Source: Gemmatimonadota bacterium
GTDB lineage: Bacteria; Gemmatimonadota; Gemmatimonadetes; Longimicrobiales; Gaopeijiaceae
NCBI GenBank assembly: GCA_041390105.1
Contig: JAWKQO010000002.1
Coordinates: forward strand, 248,001-312,000
Reading direction: 5' to 3'
Length of the DNA stretch: 64,000 nt
This document shows, piece by piece, positions 33,527-39,762 of this stretch. The notes under the pieces are model-generated. The model searched no databases, had not been told where the DNA came from, and was given only the letters and a program-made list of their open reading frames with translations. Each line of letters opens with the position of its first letter. Positions within the stretch are counted from its first letter, which is position 1. The position numbers and the translations under genes were made by a program.

Positions 33527-33964
33527 TTGAAACGATGTTGGTCCTGCGGTGAGACGAAGCCGTTGGAGGCGTACCCCCAGAACCGGGGACGAGTCGACGG
33601 GCGCGGAAGCACCTGTCGGACGTGTCATCGAGAGTTGTGCCGGACGTGGTACCGCCGCAATCGAGCGGATGCACGTGACCGGGCTCACGCCGGACGCCTC
33701 CGGCGCCGCGAGCAGGGGTTCGAGCGGATCAGAGAGTACCTGGCCTGCCATCCCTGTGTGGACTGTGGTGAGTCGGATCCCGACGTCCTCGGGTTCGACC
33801 ATCGAGCGTTGGCGGAGAAGTCCTTCAACGTCTCGACGTTGCTGAGTGCCGGCTACGCCTGGGACAAGGTGCTCGCTGAGATCCGCAAGTGCGACGTCCG
33901 CTGCGCGAACTGCCATCAGCGCCGAACGGCGCAACAGTTCGAGTGGCCTCGAGCAAAACAGTGA
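33527..33964 (+). CDS. HNH endonuclease-like zinc protein inside the tRNA cluster
   Basis: 145 residues from the TTG at 33527, which follows GGGAGG. An N-terminal zinc pair (CWSCGETKPLEAYP ... CRTCHRE) is followed by HPCVDCGESDPDVLGFDH and a C-terminal CDVRCANCHQRRT, the layout of small HNH-type nuclease domain proteins (H in FDH, then C-x-x-C-H). Such genes occur often in or near tRNA loci and as free-standing homing-type genes. The biological role is not known. It sits between tRNA-Thr and tRNA-Gln in the same direction, so it is probably transcribed with them. Confidence 0.75.
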   Translation: MKRCWSCGETKPLEAYPQNRGRVDGRGSTCRTCHRELCRTWYRRNRADARDRAHAGRLRRREQGFERIREYLACHPCVDCGESDPDVLGFDHRALAEKSFNVSTLLSAGYAWDKVLAEIRKCDVRCANCHQRRTAQQFEWPRAKQ

Positions 33965-33967
33965 TAC

Positions 33968-34039
33968 TGCCCCGTGGTGTAATGGCAACACGTCCGGCTC
34001 TGGACCGGAAGACTCTAGGTTCGAGTCCTAGCGGGGCAA
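33968..34039 (+). tRNA. tRNA-Gln(CTG)
   Basis: Acceptor TGCCCCG/CGGGGCA, anticodon loop CTCTGGA, discriminator A; starts 4 bases after the HNH stop codon. Confidence 0.95.
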
Positions 34040-34043
34040 CTTT

Positions 34044-34129
34044 GGAGGGGTGGCCGAGTGGCTTAAGGCGGCGCCCTGCTAAGGCGTTGGTCCGAAAGGA
34101 CCTCGTGGGTTCGAATCCCACCCCCTCCG
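34044..34129 (+). tRNA. tRNA-Ser(GCT)
   Basis: 86 bases with a long variable arm. Acceptor GGAGGGG/CCCCTCC, anticodon arm GCGCC-CTGCTAA-GGCGT, T-arm GTGGG-TTCGAAT-CCCAC, discriminator G. Its 3' end is copied in the two repeat units that follow. Confidence 0.94.
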
Positions 34130-34262
34130 TTAGGTCTCAACGGCGTGGAGAGCTCAACGGGTGGAAAGGCCCTGGGTTCGAGCCGAGTGACCGAGCGCAG
34201 CGAGGGAGCGAGACGAGCGAGGATCGCCGCAGGCGACCGGAGCTCCATCCCACCCCCTCCGT
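34130..34262 (+). repeat. tRNA-Ser(GCT) 3'-end repeat unit 1
   Basis: Begins with degenerate tRNA-Ser 3'-half sequence (GGTGGAAAGGCCCTGGGTTCGA), is interrupted in the T loop by an insert that ends in the hairpin core (about 34212-34250), and resumes with ATCCCACCCCCTCCGT (34247-34262), identical to the tRNA-Ser(GCT) 3' end. Confidence 0.85.
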
Positions 34263-34396
34263 CGAATCGCGAACGGTGAGGAAACCTGCCTGCTGAGGCG
34301 GGAAAGGGTTCGAGCCGGAGCGACCGAATGAAGTGAGGGAGCGGAGACGAGCGAGGATCGCCGCAGGCGACCGGAGCTCCATCCCACCCCCTCCGT
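34263..34396 (+). repeat. tRNA-Ser(GCT) 3'-end repeat unit 2
   Basis: Same design as unit 1: GGGTTCGA, an insert with the core at about 34346-34384, then ATCCCACCCCCTCCGT at 34381-34396. The 5' part differs from unit 1, while the core and tRNA tail are the same. Confidence 0.85.
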
Positions 34397-34499
34397 TCAG
34401 TCTCAACGGTGTGGAGAGCTCGACGGGTGGAAAGGCCCTGGGTTCGCGCCGAGCGACCGAGCGAGGCGCCTGCCCCGCCGGAACGGGCAGAGCCGCACG
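34397..34499 (+). repeat. Truncated repeat unit joined to the tRNA-Ser(GGA) leader
   Basis: The first 65 bases repeat the beginning of unit 1 (TCTCAACGGTGTGGAGAGCT type, compare 34137 onward). The unit then breaks off before the core and is followed by a leader with the hairpin CTGCCCC-GCCGGAA-CGGGCAG (34470-34490). The same leader precedes each of the three tRNA-Ser(GGA) copies (also 34660-34680 and 34822-34842). Confidence 0.7.
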
Positions 34500-34689
34500 G
34501 GACGGGTGGCCGAGTGGCTTAAGGCGCACGATGCTTCGCCCTACGGGCTCAGATCTCGCGACCTGACAGGGAGATCTTCGGGAGCTGGATGTCGCATCGG
34601 TTGGAAATCGTGTAGGCTCACGCCCGCGTGGGTTCGAGCCGAGTGACCGAACGAGGCGCCTGCCCCGCCGGAGCGGGCAGAGCCGCACG
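34500..34689 (+). pseudogene. tRNA-Ser(GGA) copy 1, interrupted in the anticodon stem and T loop
   Basis: The 5' half of tRNA-Ser(GGA) up to CACGA is intact. About 69 bases are then inserted, after which TTGGAAATCGTG (anticodon loop and 3' stem), the variable arm and GTGGGTTCGA follow, before the sequence leaves the tRNA in the T loop. The insert has its own pairing (CGATGC/GCATCG at the ends, GCCC-TAC-GGGC, AGATCTC/GAGATCT). It lacks the acceptor 3' strand, so it cannot form a normal tRNA. Confidence 0.75.
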
Positions 34690-34851
34690 GGACGGGTGGC
34701 CGAGTGGCTTAAGGCGCACGATGCTTCGCCCTACGGGCTCAGATCTCGCGGCCTGACAGGACGATCTTCGAGTTCTGGATGTCGCATCGGTTGGAAATCG
34801 TGTTCGTGGTGGTGAAGGCGCCTGCCCCGCCGGAGCGGGCAGAGCCGCACG
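34690..34851 (+). pseudogene. tRNA-Ser(GGA) copy 2, interrupted in the anticodon stem and shortened
   Basis: Same insertion at the same place as copy 1 with several base changes inside it. The sequence after ATCGTG is lost and replaced by the leader hairpin of the following intact tRNA. A second, more truncated pseudo-copy in tandem. Confidence 0.75.
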
Positions 34852-34935
34852 GGACGGGTGGCCGAGTGGCTTAAGGCGCACGATTGGAAATCGTGTGGGC
34901 TCACGCCCGCGTGGGTTCGAATCCCACCCCGTCCG
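34852..34935 (+). tRNA. tRNA-Ser(GGA)
   Basis: Intact third copy: acceptor GGACGGG/CCCGTCC, anticodon arm CACGA-TTGGAAA-TCGTG, long variable arm, T-arm GTGGG-TTCGAAT-CCCAC, discriminator G. Confidence 0.94.
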
Positions 34936-35039
34936 TTTGAAAACCGGCGTGGGTTCGCGCCGAGCGAATGAACGGAGTGAAAGAGCGAGACGAGCGAGGA
35001 TCGCCGCAGGCGACCGCAGCTCCATCCCACCCCGTCCGT
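34936..35039 (+). repeat. tRNA-Ser(GGA) 3'-end repeat unit 1
   Basis: CGTGGGTTCG, an insert with the core (about 34989-35025, GCAGCTCC variant), then ATCCCACCCCGTCCGT (35024-35039), which is the 3' end of tRNA-Ser(GGA) and differs from the Ser(GCT) tail at one base. Confidence 0.85.
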
Positions 35040-35148
35040 TGAAAGCTGCGTGGGTTCGCGCCGGAGTGCCCGAGCCAGGCAGGGGCGAGGAAACGGAGAC
35101 GAGCGAGGATCGCCGAAGGCGACCGGAGCTTCATCCCACCCCGTCCGT
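35040..35148 (+). repeat. tRNA-Ser(GGA) 3'-end repeat unit 2
   Basis: CGTGGGTTCG, a different insert start, the core at about 35099-35136 with loop GAA and GAGCTTC, then ATCCCACCCCGTCCGT at 35133-35148. Confidence 0.85.
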
Positions 35149-35210
35149 CAGGAATCAGCGTGGGTTCAGAAGCGAGGGGGGCCAGAAGTCGATGTGGCCT
35201 GAAGGTTGTT

Positions 35211-35284
35211 CGGGGCGTGGCTCAGTCCGGTAGAGCGCTGCGTTCGGGTCGCAGAGGTCCCCGGTTCGAATCCGGGCGCCCCGA
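35211..35284 (+). tRNA. tRNA-Pro(CGG)
   Basis: Acceptor CGGGGCG/CGCCCCG, anticodon arm CTGCG-TTCGGGT-CGCAG, T-arm CCCGG-TTCGAAT-CCGGG, discriminator A. Confidence 0.95.
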
Positions 35285-35453
35285 TTGGTGTCGAAGAGCA
35301 GTCAGGTAGTCGCACGGATCTGCGAGGATCGCCGGAGGCGACCGGAGCTCCATCCGGGCGCCCCGATTGGTGTCGAAGAGCAGTCAGGTAGTCGCACGGA
35401 TCTGCGAGGATCGCCGGAGGCGACCGGAGCTCCATCCGGGCGCCCCGATTGGT
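35285..35453 (+). repeat. Two perfect 82-bp tandem repeats after tRNA-Pro(CGG)
   Basis: The tRNA end CCGGGCGCCCCGATTGGT recurs at 82-base intervals (tRNA ends at 35283, 35365 and 35447). Each unit contains the core (35321-35355 and 35403-35437) just before the tRNA tail. The two units are identical, so the duplication is recent or kept homogeneous. Confidence 0.9.
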
Positions 35454-35487
35454 TTGGTACGTTGTTTGAAGCGCTACCAGTTGGATG

Positions 35488-35570
35488 GGAGGCGTAGTCT
35501 AATTGGTAAGGCACCGCACTCGAAATGCGGCGGGCGCAAGCCCTTGGGGGTTCGAGTCCCTCCGCCTCCG
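35488..35570 (+). tRNA. tRNA-Ser(CGA)
   Basis: 83 bases. Acceptor GGAGGCG/CGCCTCC, anticodon arm CGCAC/ATGCG around CTCGAAA type loop with anticodon CGA, long variable arm, discriminator G. No repeat unit follows this tRNA. Confidence 0.9.
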
Positions 35571-35598
35571 TTGAAATCGAACACGACCTGAAGCAAAC

Positions 35599-35628
35599 AG
35601 CCCGGCAAGGAGACTTGCCGGGCTTCGT
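35599..35628 (+). terminator. Terminator ending the tRNA cluster
   Basis: AGCCCGGCAAG-GAGA-CTTGCCGGGCT, an 11-bp perfect stem with a tetraloop followed by TCGT. It closes the tRNA transcript about 30 bases after tRNA-Ser(CGA). Confidence 0.8.
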
Positions 35629-35750
35629 GTAGGCGGAGGGCGAGGACCCCCACCGGGGTTCGAACCGATGCGCCGGTCGGGTGTCGCTAGACCCCAGGTG
35701 GTGTACGCGAGATCGAGCCGCAGGCGAGGCACCGATGCCCTTTGTGTCCC

Positions 35751-36614
35751 TCAGGCGCTCGTCCCTCCCGGCCGCGGCCCGTCGATTCCAAGTCCTCGCA
35801 TCCAATCCCGGAACGCCAGCAGCGCGTCCCGGTCCCACTGCAGTCCGGCGGTCCTCCGCTCCTCCGCAGGTGGCCGTGCTGGGCTCCGGTAGGCGGCGAG
35901 GGCCGCGTCCACCGTGGGGCGGTGCGCGGGCGGGACGTGGTCTAGCGCCCACTGGCCGGCGCCCTCCTTGCTCGGCACCAGACCGGGCCAGGCCCCGGCC
36001 CGCACCATGAGGATCCTGCAGCAGTTGAGCACCGCGTAGAACGGACTCACCAGGATGTTCTCCGCCTTGAGGAGCCACTCGAGATCGGCGAGCACCGCCG
36101 CCTCGAAGTGGGCCGGGGCCACGGCGCCAAACACCGCGTGGACCGGAGGTCCCAGGAGCGCCACTCCGGACTCGCGCACGGACTGGAAATGCGCGGAGAG
36201 GTCGGGATCCACCCGCTGTCGCGCCCAGTCGAACGTGCTGTCGAGGATCTGCGCAACGTGTTCGTCTCCGTAGTGCACCTCGTACGGCACTGGATACATC
36301 GGGCGCGCGGCCGCGTCCCGGGTGACGACGCTCAGCTCGAGGCCGCCCACCGTCGGACGTCGGCGGCCGGAGACTTCGGCCAACGTGAGACCGAGGTCGC
36401 GCCGTACATCGGGAGGGAGGCTGCCTGCGCTCACCACCAACACGTCCACGTCGCTCTTGGGAGGGTGATAGCTGCCCTGAGCCAGCGAACCGTGTACGTA
36501 CAACCCCACCAGCCGACTCCCGAGCGCCGAACGCACCGCATCCTGGACGTCGCCGATCCACGCCCGAACCAGGCGGTCACAGGTTTCCAGCGACTGGCCG
36601 CGTTCGGTCTCCAT
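35751..36614 (-). CDS. Aminoglycoside adenylyltransferase-like nucleotidyltransferase
   Basis: 287 residues from the ATG at 36614. The nucleotidyltransferase motif GSLAQGSYHPPKSDVDVLVV supplies the two metal-binding Asp. A C-terminal helical domain (NILVSPFYAVLNCCRIL ... WPGLVPSKEGAGQWAL) follows, as in AadA-type streptomycin/spectinomycin adenylyltransferases and their DUF4111 relatives. The fold and catalytic site are clear; whether the substrate is an aminoglycoside is not. An upstream ATG at 36671 is possible. It lies alone behind the tRNA cluster. Confidence 0.8.
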   Translation of the reverse strand: METERGQSLETCDRLVRAWIGDVQDAVRSALGSRLVGLYVHGSLAQGSYHPPKSDVDVLVVSAGSLPPDVRRDLGLTLAEVSGRRRPTVGGLELSVVTRDAAARPMYPVPYEVHYGDEHVAQILDSTFDWARQRVDPDLSAHFQSVRESGVALLGPPVHAVFGAVAPAHFEAAVLADLEWLLKAENILVSPFYAVLNCCRILMVRAGAWPGLVPSKEGAGQWALDHVPPAHRPTVDAALAAYRSPARPPAEERRTAGLQWDRDALLAFRDWMRGLGIDGPRPGGTSA

Positions 36615-36745
36615 GGCTCCTTGCGGGTCGGGCGGGCACCGCAGCGTCCGCAGGCATTTGGCTTGGCGCACCGTACGGCGGCAGCGCAGCGGTGCTTACC
36701 CGCGTCCCCCTCGTCGCACGGTGCGGGGGGAATGTAGCTTCGTTC

Positions 36746-38212
36746 ATGTCAAGCCAAGAACGCGGGTCCGCGATGGCTGGCCGACTGGGACTTCAGGTCC
36801 TCATCGGCGGAGCACTCGCGGCACTAGCCGCGGGGTGCGGAGAGCCCACTGTACCGCTCGACACCTCGTTCCTGACGCTGGAGGCGCAGGGCGCAGGACA
36901 GGTGGATACCATCGACGCCGACCTCCCCGTCCGCATCGGTGTCCGCGTGCTCGACGCGAAGGGTCGACCGGCGGAGGGGCTTCGCGTGACCTTGACGGCA
37001 ATGCGGTCCAGCGGTCACGAGTTCGGTGGCGATCCCGTGCTCCTGGTGCGGAACGTCTCGCAGCCTGGCGGCTTCGCCACCGACGTTCTACGCCTGACCA
37101 ATCCGCTGGGGCTGGCGGTCGTGGAGGCTCGCTTCGCCCGAATCGTGGGTGAGGCGGTGCTGGAAGCGCGCGTTCTGGACTACAATGCGGTGGATACCCT
37201 GCGGTTCACGGTCCTGCCCGGGAACCCCGTGCGCATCGAGGGTTTCCCCCAAGACACGACGGTCACGCTCAACGTCCCCTTCACGTTTTCGCCGGTTGCC
37301 CGGGATCGCCTTCGCAACGACGCCGGAGTGCCGGTCACGGCCGGCTCCGGGGACCCGAGCGCGGTTGCCGTATCGCCGAGGAGTGCAACGGGTTTGCGAA
37401 TCGGCGAGGCCCACATGTTCTTTCACGTGGGACAGGTCTCCGAAATCGCGCGAGTACACGTCGTTCCCGATGCCACCCTGTTGGTGAGTGTCCAGAGCGG
37501 GGCCAACGTCGAAATGGCGACCATGAAGCTCCACGGCTCGGCGCGGACCACGCTTCGTCAATGGGTACAGCCGACCACGCCTCGCTGGTTGCCCAGTCCC
37601 GTCTGGTCGCCCGACGCAACCCAGGTGGCCTACGTCTCTCTCGACACGCTGGTCGTGTCCGACCTGCAGGGCGCTCGCAGCAACGTGACGGTGGCGCTTT
37701 CGTACGGCCGGCCGATCTCGTGGACCCGCGACGGCCAGTGGATCTACTTCAGTCGGGGTGGCGTCTGGCGCATCGCGCCCGACGCGTCTGCGCGGCAGCT
37801 GCTGGTCCCCGAAGATCGTGCTCGTGTGAGCCCCGATGGCCGCTATCTGGCCCTGCGTTCCCTGAACGGAAGCCTGGCGGTCCGCGACCTGACCAGCGGC
37901 GTGCAGGTGCCTCTTCCCTCCACGGACCCCAGCGAGTGGCTCCCCGTGTGGGCGCCCGACTCGTCGGAGCTGGTCTACAACGACCGTGGGGTGCTCCGCT
38001 TCTGTCATCCGGACGGGACGCTCATCGAAACGGTGGGCATCGGGTCCTCCGCCGCGGCTCCCCTGACGTGGTCGCCGGACGGTCACTGGATCGTTCTCGC
38101 CTATCGGGAGAGTTGGCTGCTGTTGGAGCGAAGCTCGGGCGCGTTCTTCCCGATCCTCCGCGAGATCTTCGCAACCGGCCTTCATCTCGCCGAACCGGAC
38201 TGGAGACCCTGA
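36746..38212 (+). CDS. Lipoprotein with Ig-like region and WD40/TolB-like propeller
   Basis: About 488 residues from the ATG at 36746 (an ATG at 36773 is an alternative). Signal peptide and lipobox LAAGC near residue 30 predict a lipoprotein. The N-terminal part (PVRIGVRVLDAKGRPAEGLRVTLTA...) looks like a bacterial Ig-like (Big_1) domain. The C-terminal part has PD40-type motifs (PSPVWSPDATQVAYVS, RPISWTRDGQWIYFS, LPVWAPDSSELVYN, APLTWSPDGHWIVLA), making a beta-propeller. Function unknown; probably surface or periplasmic binding. Confidence 0.75.
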   Translation: MSSQERGSAMAGRLGLQVLIGGALAALAAGCGEPTVPLDTSFLTLEAQGAGQVDTIDADLPVRIGVRVLDAKGRPAEGLRVTLTAMRSSGHEFGGDPVLLVRNVSQPGGFATDVLRLTNPLGLAVVEARFARIVGEAVLEARVLDYNAVDTLRFTVLPGNPVRIEGFPQDTTVTLNVPFTFSPVARDRLRNDAGVPVTAGSGDPSAVAVSPRSATGLRIGEAHMFFHVGQVSEIARVHVVPDATLLVSVQSGANVEMATMKLHGSARTTLRQWVQPTTPRWLPSPVWSPDATQVAYVSLDTLVVSDLQGARSNVTVALSYGRPISWTRDGQWIYFSRGGVWRIAPDASARQLLVPEDRARVSPDGRYLALRSLNGSLAVRDLTSGVQVPLPSTDPSEWLPVWAPDSSELVYNDRGVLRFCHPDGTLIETVGIGSSAAAPLTWSPDGHWIVLAYRESWLLLERSSGAFFPILREIFATGLHLAEPDWRP

Positions 38213-38328
38213 ACGGGTCTGCGAGGCGCCTCGGCCGCACGGTGTGCGAGGCAAGGCTCGCGGCGCTCCGCCGTATCTTGACGGGACCGGGGAAAGCGCG
38301 CGGACGTCGAGTGCAAAGGGGGGGGCGA

Positions 38329-39762
38329 GTGGGCGGAACAGCGGTGCGGGCGGATAGCGCGCGAACTCGGGCGGTGGTGCTGGCCTTGGTGGCGGTCGGC
38401 GTCGGAACAGCGTGTACCGAGCCCGAAGGTCGCTCGTTGCCCGTCGCCGCGGCGGCGGATGCCCTGGCCCAACTCCAAGGCACCTGGCAAGGCGAAGGCG
38501 AGCTTCTGGGGCGTCCCGCTCAGTTCCGCATGCGATGGAGCGAGCTGGCCGACGGTCGCTACGTGCGACTCGAATTCGAGAATCGCTTCGCCTCCGATGC
38601 GGAGGCCGCGCTCAGCGCGGTCGCCTACTACCCCACGGGGGAAGGGCAAGCGGCCGGCTGGTGGTTCGATTCCCGCGGCGAGCGACTGTCCCTGCAGATC
38701 GACGCGGGCGACTCCCGGTTGGCCGTGGAGTGGAGCTCTCCTACAGAGCGGGGCCGCACCATCTATCAACCGACGCAGGATGGCGTGCTCGTCGTCGACT
38801 CGGTGGTTCGGGGGGGTGTACTGACGGAGTTCGCCCGCGCGCGCTATACGACGCAGCCGGACCCTCGGCCTGAAATGGAAGGTTGGATCACGACGGAAGA
38901 CGGTGCTCGCATGCACTACCGCGTCGTCGGCGAGGGCGAGCAGACCGTGGTGACGCCGATGGAGGAATTCCTCACGGCCGCGCTGGAGCCGCTGGCCCGC
39001 GATCGTCGGCTGGTGTTCTTCGATCCACTGGGGCGGGGCGCCTCCGACGCGACGCCGCTCGAGGCCGTCTCGGAGGACCGCCAGTTGCGCGACCTGGAGG
39101 CGCTACGCGTGCAGCTCGGCCTGGAACGCTTCACTCTGCTGGGCTGGTCGGGTCTGGGCAAGCTGGTGGCGCGCTACGCGATCGCCCATCCCGAGCGGGT
39201 CGAACGCATCCTGCTGGTTTCTCCGGTTGGCCCCTCCTCCGATCCCTGGCCGCTGGAGCCCGGCATCCCGACTCGGGACGAGAAGGTGGACCGCGTGGCC
39301 TATGAGCAGCTGCAGGCCGACCGCGCCTCGGGCGCCTTCGGTGCCGACTCGGCCTTGGCCTGCCGCACGGAGAACCTGATCCTGCTTCCCACCAGCTTCG
39401 TGGACCGGTCGATGGCGCACCTGGTCCCCGACGTGTGTCGATTCCCCAACGAGTGGCCGGAGCGCTTGTATCCGTACTTCGGAGCCCTGCTCGGTTCCTT
39501 TGGCACGTTCGACCACCGTCCGGCGTTCCGCGCCTTGGACATTCCCACTTTGGTGATCCACGGCCGAGAGGATGGCATCGCCGTCTCGGGAGGCCGGGCC
39601 TGGGTCGAGGGTCAGCCCGGGAAGCGTATGGTGGTGCTCTCGCCCGCGGGGCACTTCCCGTTCCTGGAGGCGCCCTGGGCGTTCCTGGATGCAGCGGAGG
39701 CCTTCCTGGCGGGTGACTGGCCAGAGAACGCCGAGCTGGTCCCGGCGGGCTCAGCCGCCTAG
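38329..39762 (+). CDS. Secreted alpha/beta hydrolase lipoprotein
   Basis: About 477 residues from the GTG at 38329, preceded by a G-rich ribosome site; GTGs at 38311 and 38344 are alternatives. Signal peptide with VGVGTAC lipobox. The N-terminal 150 residues (LQGTWQGEGELLGRPAQFRMRWSEL...) form a lipocalin-like beta domain. The C-terminal part is an alpha/beta hydrolase with nucleophile elbow LLGWSGLGK (the last Gly of GxSxG is Leu), acid in HGREDGI and His in AGHFPFLE. Substrate unknown. Its stop shares the CTAG with the stop of the convergent TPR gene. Confidence 0.78.
   Translation: MGGTAVRADSARTRAVVLALVAVGVGTACTEPEGRSLPVAAAADALAQLQGTWQGEGELLGRPAQFRMRWSELADGRYVRLEFENRFASDAEAALSAVAYYPTGEGQAAGWWFDSRGERLSLQIDAGDSRLAVEWSSPTERGRTIYQPTQDGVLVVDSVVRGGVLTEFARARYTTQPDPRPEMEGWITTEDGARMHYRVVGEGEQTVVTPMEEFLTAALEPLARDRRLVFFDPLGRGASDATPLEAVSEDRQLRDLEALRVQLGLERFTLLGWSGLGKLVARYAIAHPERVERILLVSPVGPSSDPWPLEPGIPTRDEKVDRVAYEQLQADRASGAFGADSALACRTENLILLPTSFVDRSMAHLVPDVCRFPNEWPERLYPYFGALLGSFGTFDHRPAFRALDIPTLVIHGREDGIAVSGGRAWVEGQPGKRMVVLSPAGHFPFLEAPWAFLDAAEAFLAGDWPENAELVPAGSAA

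Noticed and set aside
34063..35435. Several apparent proteins on both strands, such as those starting MELRSPAAILARL
   Set aside because: They are translations of the tRNA genes and tRNA-end repeats; the recurring motif is the hairpin core read antisense.
35640..35750. Possible further tRNA relic (CGGTTCGAACC-like T-arm sequence on the minus strand and a GCCGCAGGCGAG stretch)
   Set aside because: The T-stem does not pair well and no other tRNA part is recognisable; too weak to call.
37561..38328. Extension of the hydrolase frame upstream to 37561
   Set aside because: That part overlaps the upstream lipoprotein gene and is not protein-like; the signal peptide begins at 38329-38344.
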